DNA from: Gammaproteobacteria bacterium F7
GTDB lineage: Bacteria > Pseudomonadota > Gammaproteobacteria > Pseudomonadales > IMCC2047
Length of the DNA stretch: 64,000 nucleotides
NCBI GenBank assembly: GCA_001593685.1
Contig: LUKI01000005.1
Coordinates: 1-64,000 of the forward strand
Direction: 5' to 3'
This document shows, in pieces, positions 27,270 through 38,273 of the stretch. Each line of letters begins with the position of its first letter. Position 1 is the first letter of the stretch. The notes below the pieces were generated by a model, which was not told the DNA's origin, did not search any database, and was given only the letters and a program-made list of their open reading frames with translations. The translations under genes and the position numbers were made by a program.

Positions 27270-29255
27270 ATGACGATGCAAGAACAAACCGCTGTAACGA
27301 TTACATTACCCGATGGTGCAACGCGTCAGTTTGATAAAGCCGTCACGGTGATGGATATCGCTACCGATATTGGCCCGGGATTAGCCAAAAGTACTCTGGC
27401 AGCCGAAGTTAATGGCGATTTAAGTGATACCTGTGACTGGGTAACTGAAGATGCCAATGTCCGCATCATTACGCCAAGGGATGCAGAAGGTGCTGATATT
27501 ATCCGCCACTCCTGCGCCCACCTGTTAGGCCAGGCGGTTAAGCAACTTTATCCGAGCGCCAAAATGGCGATTGGGCCGGTCATCGAAAACGGCTTTTATT
27601 ATGATATTGCCTTCGAACGGCCTTTTACGCCGGAGGATCTGGAGGCCATTGAAACACGAATGCGTGAATTGATAGACACGCATTATGATGTTGAAAAGCG
27701 TGTGCTGCCGCGAGACGAGATCGCTGACCTTTTTGCCGAACGGGGTGAGAGCTATAAACAGCAGCTGATTGAGGATATGCCTGATGAGAGCCATTTGGCC
27801 GCTTACGTCCATCAGGAATATGTTGACATGTGTCGAGGCCCGCATGTGCCCAATACCCGCTTTTTGAGCAATTTTAAGTTAACAAAAACTTCCGGCGCCT
27901 ACTGGCGTGGTGATGCTAACAACGAACAGCTGCAACGCATCTATGGCACCGCCTGGAGCACTCCCAAAGAATTGAAAGCCTATTTAAATAGACTGGCTGA
28001 AGCGGAGAAGCGTGATCATCGCCGTCTGGGTAAGGAGCAGGGACTTTTTCAATTTAACGAGCAGGCGCCGGGTTCCGTTTTCTGGCTCAATAAGGGTTGG
28101 ACCCTTTTTCAGCAGCTCATCAATTACATGCGTCGTCGCCAGCAGCAGGCGGGTTACGAAGAGGTCAACACCCCGGACATGATGGATAGAAGTCTGTGGG
28201 AGCTGTCCGGACATTGGCAAAAGTACCGTGACCACATGTTCACCACACAAACCGCTGACGAGCGGACGCTGGCCCTGAAACCCATGAGTTGCCCGGGCAG
28301 TGTGCTGGTGTATAAAAACGAGCTGAAAAGTTACCGCGACCTGCCAATTCGCATGGCTGAGTTTGGCAAGGTGCATCGCTATGAGCCATCCGGCACCTTG
28401 CACGGGCTGATGCGGGTGCGCCACTTCACCCAGGATGACGCCCATATTTATTGTACTCCCCAGCAGGTACAGGACGAGTGCCGTAACATCATCGAACTGG
28501 TACTGGATATTTACCGGCAGTTTGGTTTTGATCAGGTGCGGATCAAACTTTCAACCCGCCCAGAGGGACGCATGGGCAGTGATGCAGACTGGGATTTATT
28601 GGAAGCGGCGCTGGTTGAGTCGCTCGATTCCCTTGCGCTGGGTTATGAGCTGAACCCTGGCGAAGGCGCCTTCTACGGGCCGAAGCTGGAGTTTGTGCTT
28701 CAGGATTCCATTGGCCGTGACTGGCAGTGTGGCACGCTACAGGTGGACATGAATCTGCCAAACCGTTTTGAACTGGAATATGTGGATGAAAACGGACAGC
28801 GTCAGGCCCCAGTATTATTGCACCGCGCGCTGTTTGGTTCTCTGGAGCGATTCATTGGCATACTCATTGAGCATTATGCGGGTAAATTACCAGCCTGGCT
28901 TGCCCCTGTGCAGGTGGCAGTGGTGACGATTTCAGAACAATTCAGTGATTACGCGAGGGCGGTCAAGCAACTGCTAGAGCATGCCTCACTACGGGTTGAG
29001 CTCGATATTTCCAGAGAGAAGGTCGGCTATAAAATTCGTCAGCAGACTTTGAAGCGTGTGCCCTTTATGCTGATTATTGGCGCCGAGGAGGTGGAAACCG
29101 GTCAAGTAAGTTTGCGTTTACTTAATGGTAATAACCTCGGCACCTATTCGCTGGAAAGCGCCGTTGAATACCTGATTCAAGCGACTATTGCCCCTGATCT
29201 GAGAGACTCTGACCTTGCCTTGAAAGACGCTATGAACACCTTAAAATCAAAGTAG
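27270..29255 (+). CDS. thrS: Threonyl-tRNA synthetase, probably Zur-regulated paralog
   Basis: TGS domain, [50 protein letters not shown]. Confidence 0.95.
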   Translation: MTMQEQTAVTITLPDGATRQFDKAVTVMDIATDIGPGLAKSTLAAEVNGDLSDTCDWVTEDANVRIITPRDAEGADIIRHSCAHLLGQAVKQLYPSAKMAIGPVIENGFYYDIAFERPFTPEDLEAIETRMRELIDTHYDVEKRVLPRDEIADLFAERGESYKQQLIEDMPDESHLAAYVHQEYVDMCRGPHVPNTRFLSNFKLTKTSGAYWRGDANNEQLQRIYGTAWSTPKELKAYLNRLAEAEKRDHRRLGKEQGLFQFNEQAPGSVFWLNKGWTLFQQLINYMRRRQQQAGYEEVNTPDMMDRSLWELSGHWQKYRDHMFTTQTADERTLALKPMSCPGSVLVYKNELKSYRDLPIRMAEFGKVHRYEPSGTLHGLMRVRHFTQDDAHIYCTPQQVQDECRNIIELVLDIYRQFGFDQVRIKLSTRPEGRMGSDADWDLLEAALVESLDSLALGYELNPGEGAFYGPKLEFVLQDSIGRDWQCGTLQVDMNLPNRFELEYVDENGQRQAPVLLHRALFGSLERFIGILIEHYAGKLPAWLAPVQVAVVTISEQFSDYARAVKQLLEHASLRVELDISREKVGYKIRQQTLKRVPFMLIIGAEEVETGQVSLRLLNGNNLGTYSLESAVEYLIQATIAPDLRDSDLALKDAMNTLKSK

Positions 29256-29685
29256 AAATCACAGAAAGTCTATTACCCTTTCTGTGTGCTTATAGCAAAC
29301 AACTAAACGGATTGAGTAATGACTCAAAAGCGCTGCATCCAGCCTCTGAGACTTGCCCACAGCAGTCGCAAACTGCTTGTAGCGCTATAAGTAATTGCCG
29401 CTTACTCTCGGTACAAACAATCGACTTTTAAATGCCTTAACTTTTAATGCGATTCGCATAAAAATGGCCGCCGCTTTAATTTCAATTGAACGCTAGATGG
29501 CGCGATATCAATAAGATCAATATCAGGTATTGCAGCAGTATTACTAGTCACTGAAAGCTTTTTGGGGAAGTGGCTACACCAGATACCTAGTAACACTGTT
29601 GCTGCAATTCTTTTGCGGTGATCACGCCTTAGCCTTAGGGGTTGCCACCGACGAATAAATAAAGATTTTGTAGACAATCAACCGA

Positions 29686-30684
29686 TTAAAAACTGGCCTT
29701 TTCTATTAATTTAAGGGCGGTATTACGGTAAATACCGGTATTAGCAACATGGGCGTTGTCTTCCTTGAATTTCCCCCACTTCGCCACTTCACGGGCCGGA
29801 TAAACTTTTTTATTAATCGGATATTCCATGCTCAGCTTGGCATACAACACTTGAGGGGATTTAGTTGTCAGCCATTCCATAAAATCAATCGCTTGCTCTT
29901 TATTTGGTGCATTTTTTATCACGCCTAGGCCGGTGATATCCATCTGGACACCATGTCCCGTTTGATCAGGCCAAAATAGTTTTAGCGCGGTATCGGTTTT
30001 TTCACGTTTAAATCGAGCGTAATAATAGGCGTTGATAATGCCGACATCACATAGTCCATTATCAATGGCCTCAATCACCTCTAAATCATCTTTTAGCGGT
30101 GACATGGCAAGATTAGCTATCCAACCATCCAGGGTTAGCGCTGTTCGATCTTCACCAGAATGTCCGACCAACATCGCAATCAATGATTGAGTATATTCAT
30201 CATTGAATCTGCGAAGACACAGGTTCTCTCTCCATTTTGGGGATGCTAACCCTGAATAACTATTCAGCTCACTCTCGGAAACATATTCCGGGTTATAAAC
30301 AATAGCCTGAGCCCTTTTTGAAAAAGCGAACCAGTCTTTTTGGGTCGATCGAAAATGCGAAGGCACATTACGCTCCAGAGTTTTTGACTGAACTACTGAT
30401 AAAAGCCCTTTTTCCGATGCCTGCCAAAAATTAGCCGCCCCCGCGACTAATAACAGATCAGCTTTGCTGTCATCACTTTCAGTCTCTATACGTGAAATCA
30501 AAGACGGGGCTGAACTGACTAAATAACGTACAGCAACCCCTGTCTCACGGGAGTACTCATCAAACAGGGGGGTTATGTAACTCGCGTTTTTAGAGGAGTA
30601 CACAAACAGCTCATTGTCTGCATACACCTTGGGTAGAAAGGTCAGCAGCGCAACCAGGCAGGTAATTTTAATATTTGCCGTCAT
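29686..30684 (-). CDS. Periplasmic Fe(3+)-type substrate-binding protein (FbpA/FutA-like)
   Basis: Signal peptide; NELFVYSSKNASYITPLFDEYSRETGVAVRYLV; Y-rich NAYYYARF motif. Confidence 0.87.
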   Translation of the reverse strand: MTANIKITCLVALLTFLPKVYADNELFVYSSKNASYITPLFDEYSRETGVAVRYLVSSAPSLISRIETESDDSKADLLLVAGAANFWQASEKGLLSVVQSKTLERNVPSHFRSTQKDWFAFSKRAQAIVYNPEYVSESELNSYSGLASPKWRENLCLRRFNDEYTQSLIAMLVGHSGEDRTALTLDGWIANLAMSPLKDDLEVIEAIDNGLCDVGIINAYYYARFKREKTDTALKLFWPDQTGHGVQMDITGLGVIKNAPNKEQAIDFMEWLTTKSPQVLYAKLSMEYPINKKVYPAREVAKWGKFKEDNAHVANTGIYRNTALKLIEKASF

Positions 30685-30724
30685 AATTCCGAGTATCGCT
30701 ATAGTAAGTTTAAAAATAGTACTG

Positions 30725-31411
30725 CTAGGATGGCGTTGCCCACTGGCGAATCAGGTTGTGGTATGTACCACTCAAATTAACAACTTCTTGATGCGCCTCC
30801 CCTAATTCAGCAGCCAGCTGTTGCACAGAGCGATCCAGCTCAAACAGAATTTGACGTTGCTGGGCATCCTTCACCATGCTTTGAAGCCAGAAAAAAGAGG
30901 CCATTCTGACACCGCGTGTAACCGGAGAAACTTGATGCAGGCTGGTCGACGGATAAAGCACCATGTCTCCCGCAGGCAGTTTGACCGTCTGGGTTCCGTA
31001 TTGAGTTTCAATGCTTAACTCACCGCCATCGTACTCGTCAGGATCAGACAGAAATAAGGTGGCCGACAAATCGGTACGTAACGTCTGCTTGGTCCCCGGT
31101 ATCTGCATTAACGATCCGTCAATATGGGCACCATAGGTTTGCGCTTCGCAATAACAATTAAATTTTGGCGGGTAAATTTTGTCCGGTAACGCAGCAGACA
31201 CAAATATCGGATTTTGAGACAAAACCCGAAGTATATGATTGCCCAGACTCATTGCTGGCTCCTTTGTGTCATCCAGCTGCTGATTCTTTTTTACATGACG
31301 TGCGATAGATCCTGCCGTGCTAGTACCGTCTTGCCAATCAGCCTTATCTAAATATGTCCGGAACTGCCCCACTTCGTCAGGAGAAAGCACCTGTGGTATT
31401 GAAACTAACAT
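30725..31411 (-). CDS. piuC: Fe(2+)/2-oxoglutarate dioxygenase, PiuC/YbiX family
   Basis: MLVSIPQVLSPDEVGQFRTYLDKADWQDGTSTAG; YGAHIDGSLM; conserved start at 31411. Confidence 0.93.
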   Translation of the reverse strand: MLVSIPQVLSPDEVGQFRTYLDKADWQDGTSTAGSIARHVKKNQQLDDTKEPAMSLGNHILRVLSQNPIFVSAALPDKIYPPKFNCYCEAQTYGAHIDGSLMQIPGTKQTLRTDLSATLFLSDPDEYDGGELSIETQYGTQTVKLPAGDMVLYPSTSLHQVSPVTRGVRMASFFWLQSMVKDAQQRQILFELDRSVQQLAAELGEAHQEVVNLSGTYHNLIRQWATPS

Positions 31412-31415
31412 TCGG

Positions 31416-32540
31416 CTATACCTCCAACTGCCTATGCAACTTAGTCGCTTTGATATCCTCAATGCTGACGCAACCAGTTGTAGCCATGCACAGCTCTAAC
31501 TCCTGTCTGAGTAATTTCAGCATATGAGCAACTCCTAGCGCACCAGCAACAGCCAAGGCATACACTTGTAATCGGCCGATTAAAACAGCATCAGCGCCCA
31601 GAGCTATGGCTTTAAAAATATCAGCTCCCGAGCGAATACCACTATCCAGCAGCAAGGGGTAGTCATTGCCTACCTCCTGACGAATTGCTGGTAACATCGC
31701 AAGGCTCGCTGGCACGCAATCAATGGTTCTTCCACCATGGTTGGAGACAACAATTCCAGCAACACCTAATGCTTTTAATTCACCGGCATCGCCAGCATCA
31801 AGTACACCTTTCACCAACACTGGCAAAGGGCTAACCTCAATCAGCTTTTTAAGTTGTTGCCGTGTCAGGGTATGTTGAGCGTAACATTGAAAAATATGAT
31901 TTTGTCCGGCCGGCATCGCCGGAGGTTCACTGGCCTGCTGATGAATCAGGTTGGCGGGTAGGATGTCATTAGGTAGCCGAAATCCGGCTCGCATAGCCCG
32001 AATACTAGGCGTCTGAACAGCTGCATCAAGCGTCACGACAATGGCACGATAACCCGCCTGAGCGGCACGATGAACTAACGCAAAAGTATCCTCATCACGC
32101 GCCTGAAAATAAAGCTGGAACCAGCGCTCTTGACCCGCTCGTTTGGCAACCCTCTCCAGAGTTGCTGAGGATAATGTGCTGACAACCATACAGGTGTCTG
32201 TTGACTCGGCTGCATAGGCAGTAGCAATTTCCGCCTCAGAGTGAACAAGCGCCTGATAGGCAACTGGTGCCAGTAAAACAGGATGTGTCAGGGTCTTTCC
32301 AAGCAGGTTAAGCTGCGTATTGCCGCTGGAAACATCATGAAATAATCGTGGCACTAAGGAAAAATCTGCAAACACCTCCCGGTTTTTATGTAATGTCACA
32401 TCATGTCCGCTACCACCAGCAATATAAGCAAAACGATCAGCGGCAATAAAACTCGGTGCCAACTGCTCGTAGTCACTGGCACACACTATGTCCGCAGGAA
32501 TATGATCTAACGGCGTTAAGGTTGTTTCTTTGCTATCCAT
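31416..32540 (-). CDS. FMN-dependent 2-hydroxyacid dehydrogenase/oxidase (LldD family)
   Basis: TLTHPVLLAPVAYQALVHSEAE; GIVVSNHGGRTIDCVPASL; LDSGIRSGADIFKAIALGADAVLIGR. Confidence 0.92.
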   Translation of the reverse strand: MDSKETTLTPLDHIPADIVCASDYEQLAPSFIAADRFAYIAGGSGHDVTLHKNREVFADFSLVPRLFHDVSSGNTQLNLLGKTLTHPVLLAPVAYQALVHSEAEIATAYAAESTDTCMVVSTLSSATLERVAKRAGQERWFQLYFQARDEDTFALVHRAAQAGYRAIVVTLDAAVQTPSIRAMRAGFRLPNDILPANLIHQQASEPPAMPAGQNHIFQCYAQHTLTRQQLKKLIEVSPLPVLVKGVLDAGDAGELKALGVAGIVVSNHGGRTIDCVPASLAMLPAIRQEVGNDYPLLLDSGIRSGADIFKAIALGADAVLIGRLQVYALAVAGALGVAHMLKLLRQELELCMATTGCVSIEDIKATKLHRQLEV

Positions 32541-32619
32541 GTCTATATCAGCAATATTTGTTTAAAGTGGGCGAGGCAGCTCAACCTGCTACCCCGCCGA
32601 TACAAAGGTTTATCGATGC

Positions 32620-34977
32620 TTAAAAGCTATACTGCATCGTTAACTGCGCATTTCTACGGTCACCCATGTAAGTAAACGAGCCGGAGCGATAAGCAGCCAG
32701 GTAGTAATCTTCATCAAGAACATTACCAACGTTCAGGCGAATCAACATATCGCGGTTAACCTGATAAGAGGCGAACAGGTCTAACACCGTATATTCCGGC
32801 ACTTCCATATCTTCGTTAGCCGCGCTATCAGGTTGCCCTGTAAAACGCACACTTTCGTAAGTTGCCGTGCCACCAAAGGCAAACTTAGGCGTCGCTTGAT
32901 AGCGTAAATGCAGAGAAGCAGACTTATCCGCAAAGTTCGCCAATGTTTTGCCTTCATTATCGGGGTTAATAGACTTCAAGACTTTAGCGTTCATAATGGT
33001 TACGCCCGCTTGAGCACTTAGCTTCTCGGTCAAATTACCGGCCAATCCCAGCTCAAAACCTTCGACCTCATTCTCACCTGTGTTCAGGGTTCCTAAAGTG
33101 CTATATGAGTTACCTGAAGGCTGCTCCATAACATCCTTTTTAGTAATCCGGAACAGGGCTGCTGTAGCCAACAACTTGTTATCATTGAAACGCCACTTAG
33201 TACCCAGTTCCCAGCTATCAGTCTTTTCAGGCCCACCTAAGTTAGGATCGCTACCATCCACACAAATACCACCATAACCACAGCTTGTTCCCACATCTGA
33301 CTCACCACCATTCAGGTTGGTTGCTGTCGAGAAGCTGGCATAAACATTGGCATTGGGAGTAATTTTAAAACTTGCTCCCAAGTGGCCATTCCAGAAACCA
33401 TCTTTATCCTTAAAGTCAGTTGGAACACTGGGTAAGGGACCGCCTCGACCATCGGGGTCGAAATTCGCAGTTGTTTTATAGTCGTAATAGTCGTAACGCA
33501 GGCCACCGAATGCCGTCCATTTGTCATTCAGGTCGACCGTATCCATCAGGTAAATAGAGGTGGTTTTGATATTCCAGTCGGAATCTTCGTCGCCTTTGGT
33601 AACACTACGTTGTAACAGGTTATTAATACCGGCCACTTCATTACCATTGGAATCAATGATGCAATAGCCGGCCCCTGGGCCACCTCGACCTACGGTAAAA
33701 CAATTGGTTGCACCAGTGGCCGTGTTGTCATACACACCGTTCAATACGCTATGATCGCTATATTCGAGACCTAATACCAAGTCATGGTTCATGCCGCCAA
33801 TTTCTCGATTGATTAGGTAATTGAACTGATTGGCAAAATACTCGACTTCCTGCCAGCCCTGGTGGGTACTAACCCCGATTGAATCAAAGCCATTGGTATC
33901 AGCGGTAGCGTCAGCTAATGTTGGGTAACCTGTAGTACCACGCGCACCTGTTGCCAAATAGCCGTTATCGGTTGTGCCATAACGCGTCAAGTTAACAATG
34001 CGTGACTGCGGATCAATTTCATAGCCAACGCGTAACGTCAGAGTATCAACCTGTGACTCCAGAAAATCTTCATGCTGAGCATAGACAGGAATGTCTTTTA
34101 CTGGCTTACCCGTTCCCCTATCAATATAGGTGCCTAAATCGGGTTTATCTTCACCATCAAAATGATAGTAGTCCGCTGTAATTTCCAGTTTATCCGTTGG
34201 TGAGTGGGAAATAGAAAAAGCGGCACCCTGGCGATCACGATCGGCAGGAGAGCGATCGGGTACATCTTCCTGAGCATGCAGTAAGTTAACCCGTACAGCC
34301 GTGTCATAGTTAATTACTTTGTTCACATCCAATGTCAGACGGTGATGATCGTCGGTGCCAATGCCGGCAGACACTTTATTAAAGTCGTACTCTGTACTTG
34401 CGCGTTTAGTCGCCGAGTTAACAGCACCACCAGTCGTGCCACGTCCTGCAAAGCTGGAACTTGGGCCCTTACTAATTTCGACCTGCTCAACAGCAAAGCT
34501 TTCACGGATCGTCATGCCAGGATCACGTAAGCCGTCAACAAAGATATCGCTACGTGCTTCATGGCCTCGAATGATATAGCGATCACCAAAAGCGTTACCA
34601 TTTTCGCCCGTGCCCAGGGTAATACCTGGTTGTCCATCCAGAATTTCGCGCAAATCGCTACGACCGGTATCTTCAATTTCAGCCGCCGTTAAAACGGTAA
34701 TAGTTTGTGGTGTTTCAGCAACTGAACGGGTTCGGCGTGGATCTGACACACGGTCAGCAAGGTAAGGGGCGCCAGGAACAGCATAAGGATTAGTATCCGG
34801 AGTGACAGACTCCTCAATAGTCAGCTTGTCCAAAGCAATTTTATTTTCTTCCGCAGTCGCAGCACCGGCAACCAGCGCACCTGAAATTGCCAGCGCCAGT
34901 GTGCTGGGCGCAAAGCCGCCAGATTTATTGGGTTGTCGAAGATAGTCCTGCGGATTCTCGGTTTGTTTTTTTGACAT
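32620..34977 (-). CDS. TonB-dependent siderophore receptor (Fiu/PiuA-like)
   Basis: Plug domain TPQTITVLTAAEIEDTGRSDLREILDGQPGI; C-terminal aromatic beta-signal QLTMQYSF. Confidence 0.93.
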   Translation of the reverse strand: MSKKQTENPQDYLRQPNKSGGFAPSTLALAISGALVAGAATAEENKIALDKLTIEESVTPDTNPYAVPGAPYLADRVSDPRRTRSVAETPQTITVLTAAEIEDTGRSDLREILDGQPGITLGTGENGNAFGDRYIIRGHEARSDIFVDGLRDPGMTIRESFAVEQVEISKGPSSSFAGRGTTGGAVNSATKRASTEYDFNKVSAGIGTDDHHRLTLDVNKVINYDTAVRVNLLHAQEDVPDRSPADRDRQGAAFSISHSPTDKLEITADYYHFDGEDKPDLGTYIDRGTGKPVKDIPVYAQHEDFLESQVDTLTLRVGYEIDPQSRIVNLTRYGTTDNGYLATGARGTTGYPTLADATADTNGFDSIGVSTHQGWQEVEYFANQFNYLINREIGGMNHDLVLGLEYSDHSVLNGVYDNTATGATNCFTVGRGGPGAGYCIIDSNGNEVAGINNLLQRSVTKGDEDSDWNIKTTSIYLMDTVDLNDKWTAFGGLRYDYYDYKTTANFDPDGRGGPLPSVPTDFKDKDGFWNGHLGASFKITPNANVYASFSTATNLNGGESDVGTSCGYGGICVDGSDPNLGGPEKTDSWELGTKWRFNDNKLLATAALFRITKKDVMEQPSGNSYSTLGTLNTGENEVEGFELGLAGNLTEKLSAQAGVTIMNAKVLKSINPDNEGKTLANFADKSASLHLRYQATPKFAFGGTATYESVRFTGQPDSAANEDMEVPEYTVLDLFASYQVNRDMLIRLNVGNVLDEDYYLAAYRSGSFTYMGDRRNAQLTMQYSF

Positions 34978-34985
34978 GCTGTCTC

Positions 34986-35725
<740 letters not shown>

Positions 35726-35729
<4 letters not shown>

Positions 35730-36133
35730 GATTGATTCGCCGTGGCAATGCTAAGCTGCTGAATACCCAGCTGCCCGACTATTGCTAATACGGGATCTAG
35801 CGCTGATGCCGGCAGGTCACGATGAACGTGACAGATAATCGCGGTTTCTGCTGTTAACACGAATTTGCCAAGGTGCTCACTCAAGCTGCCCTCAACAGTC
35901 TGGTCATTAACAAAATAGCGACCGTTGGCATCAATTTTTATTTCAACTCGCGTTTCACTGAGCGCTGTTTTACTACTTGATACGGGGATTTGTAGAAGCT
36001 CGGACCTGGCTTCGATTTGCCCAGCGAGCATAAAAAATATCAGTAGTAAGAAGACGATATTTATCGCCGGAATCATGCTGTCATCCAGCTTGTTTTTACG
36101 AGCCGAATTATGGTTAATATCCAGCAATTTCAT
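35726..36133 (-). CDS. exbD: ExbD-family protein (second copy)
   Basis: MIPAINIVFLLLIFFMLAGQI. Confidence 0.9.
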
Positions 36134-36534
36134 GACGTTACCGATTTAGCGAGTTTTAAATTACTAATACCGGATTGACGGATTTGGTCGATCAGTTTTA
36201 CAAGTCGCTGAACACGAATGTCAGCGCTGACAGCCACAATGACTTGATCACCGGACTGGGCGTATGTATGCAGCTGCTCAATAAAATCAGAGCTGTCACT
36301 CTGGTAACGGATGCCCTCAATAACGACAGCGCCGTCAGCATCAAGAAAGAGTTTTTTAATCTCGCTGTCCTGCTGATGTTGTTGCTGCCCAGGCAAGGCC
36401 GTCGTAATGTCGATCTGCTTGGTGCGATTGAATGTTGAAGACAACATAAAAAACAGCAACAGGATAAAAACCACGTCAATCAGGGGCGTGATACTGATCA
36501 GCTGCTTACGCTGACGAACAACCTCAAGCAGCAT
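36130..36534 (-). CDS. exbD: ExbD-family protein (first copy)
   Basis: ISITPLIDVVFILLLFFMLSSTFNRTKQIDI. Confidence 0.92.
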   Translation of the reverse strand: MLLEVVRQRKQLISITPLIDVVFILLLFFMLSSTFNRTKQIDITTALPGQQQHQQDSEIKKLFLDADGAVVIEGIRYQSDSSDFIEQLHTYAQSGDQVIVAVSADIRVQRLVKLIDQIRQSGISNLKLAKSVTS

Positions 36535-37408
36535 TTTGACGAGCCTTATCTTCGCTTGAGGCCAGCTTTAAAGACTTATCAACATAAGCGGTAAAAACCT
36601 GAGTAACCGCATCGTTAAGCGTTTCTGCGACACGCTCTGCTTTACGATCCAGCCAGCTGTGGGCGGCAGCAACAGGTATTGCCACTGCCAAACCTGCTGC
36701 TGTTGTCAAAAGTGCCTGCCAAATCCCCCCCGAAAGCACCGAGGGGTCGACTTGATTACCAGCTGCTTCCATTTGCTGAAAAGCGATAATCATACCCAGT
36801 ACAGTTCCCATCAGTCCGAGCAGAGGACTTAAGCTGGCAATGACTTCAAGGGGGCGCAGGAGCGCGCGCTGTTGATTAATAAAGTCATTCGCTCTGCGGC
36901 TCAATTCAGCCTGCAATATCGATGTGTCACGCTTGCTTAAGACACCTTCCATGGCATAACGCACGATATTATTAATCGCGTGATCTTTGCGCAGCGCCAA
37001 CCTGGCAGCATCGTGATCATTGTTTCGCCAATAGGCTAAGCTGGCTGTTACTGCCCGTGTATTTTCTGGCCGCTGCCGGGCAATTTGCCAAAGCTTCAGC
37101 AAAACAATGGTCAAGGCGCAAACCGACAAAGCAATCAGTATCCATACCACTGGCCCACCAATATCAATCAGCTGAAACATTTGATCCATGTAATGACTGC
37201 CTTGATCTGCAACGACATTTTCTAACGGCTCAATGACACCTTCTTTCATATCACTCAAGGCTGTGTGTTCTACCTGCTCCACTCCGTTGTCGTTTACTAA
37301 ATCGCCAGCGGGCCTGGTAACGCTAGGGGCAAGTTCTTCACCGCTAAGCTGATTATCCGGAGCCGCTAGGGAGTTACCTGTATCCAAACCTGTCTCGTTG
37401 TTATTCAT
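36524..37408 (-). CDS. exbB: ExbB/TolQ/MotA proton channel family protein
   Basis: LEVIASLSPLLGLMGTVLGMIIAFQQME; GGIWQALLTTAAGLAVAIPVAAAHSWL. Confidence 0.93.
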   Translation of the reverse strand: MNNNETGLDTGNSLAAPDNQLSGEELAPSVTRPAGDLVNDNGVEQVEHTALSDMKEGVIEPLENVVADQGSHYMDQMFQLIDIGGPVVWILIALSVCALTIVLLKLWQIARQRPENTRAVTASLAYWRNNDHDAARLALRKDHAINNIVRYAMEGVLSKRDTSILQAELSRRANDFINQQRALLRPLEVIASLSPLLGLMGTVLGMIIAFQQMEAAGNQVDPSVLSGGIWQALLTTAAGLAVAIPVAAAHSWLDRKAERVAETLNDAVTQVFTAYVDKSLKLASSEDKARQNAA

Positions 37409-37438
37409 ATACCGTGCTGCTTCTGTTGGAAACTTTAA

Positions 37439-37453
37439 TGATAACGATTATCA
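37439..37453. promoter_or_regulatory. Predicted Fur box between exbB operon and response regulator
   Basis: TGATAACGATTATCA vs 7-1-7 consensus TGATAATNATTATCA, one mismatch. Confidence 0.88.
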
Positions 37454-37579
37454 TTAGCCTCAAGATTCGTATTTGCGCGCACTTTAAAGCCTTCCCTGTT
37501 AAAAACGCGTTAACACGACCACCAAAATAAAAAATGTGAACGTTATTGCTTATCTGCGAGTGAAAAGAGGATTTGAAGC

Positions 37580-38245
37580 ATGCTGAATGTGCTCATAGTG
37601 GAAGATGATAAAGATCTGGCTTCCTCTGTTATTGACCACTTAGAAATCGATGGAGTGACCTGCGATTATGCGTCCAATGGCGTTGAGGGCTATTCCTTGA
37701 TTGATAGGAACAACTATCAAGTCATCGTGATGGATATCAATATGCAAGAAATGGACGGACTAACCCTGTGCCAAAAAATAAGAGCTCGAGGCAATGACAC
37801 CCCGGTGCTCATGCTCACTGCCAGAAATACACTGTCCAATAAAGTGGAGGGCTTCAGTGCTGGTGCCGATGATTATCTGGTTAAACCCTTTGAAGTTGAG
37901 GAGTTATTGCTAAGGCTGCATGCGCTTTCCGGGCGTCGAAGCGGACAGGCATCACTACTAAAAACAGGGAGTTTAAGCCTCAATTTGAACAACCGTACTG
38001 GCACGATCAATAACGAGCCGATCAAGCTGACGCCGACGACATTTAAACTACTGGAAACTTTATTACGAGCCAGTCCAAACCCCGTACCTCAATCAGAGCT
38101 CGTGCAACGTATCTGGGGAGATGATATTCCCGACAGCAATAAACTACGGGTTCATATCCATAAGCTTCGCAACGCACTGCGTGAAAAAAACGCTGAGCAC
38201 TTACTTAAAACAGCTCCCGGTTTCGGCTTCTACATTGCCTGTTAA
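37580..38245 (+). CDS. OmpR-family response regulator
   Basis: REC VIVMDINMQEMDGL plus winged-helix C-terminus. Confidence 0.95.
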   Translation: MLNVLIVEDDKDLASSVIDHLEIDGVTCDYASNGVEGYSLIDRNNYQVIVMDINMQEMDGLTLCQKIRARGNDTPVLMLTARNTLSNKVEGFSAGADDYLVKPFEVEELLLRLHALSGRRSGQASLLKTGSLSLNLNNRTGTINNEPIKLTPTTFKLLETLLRASPNPVPQSELVQRIWGDDIPDSNKLRVHIHKLRNALREKNAEHLLKTAPGFGFYIAC

Positions 38246-38273
38246 CCTATCGAAATAAGCTACCTATTCAGCC

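Noticed and set aside
29444-29677. 77-aa minus-strand ORF and the odd palindrome ATGCGATTCGCAT (29447-29459)
   Set aside because: No recognisable domain or RBS; the palindrome is short and does not match a known operator well.
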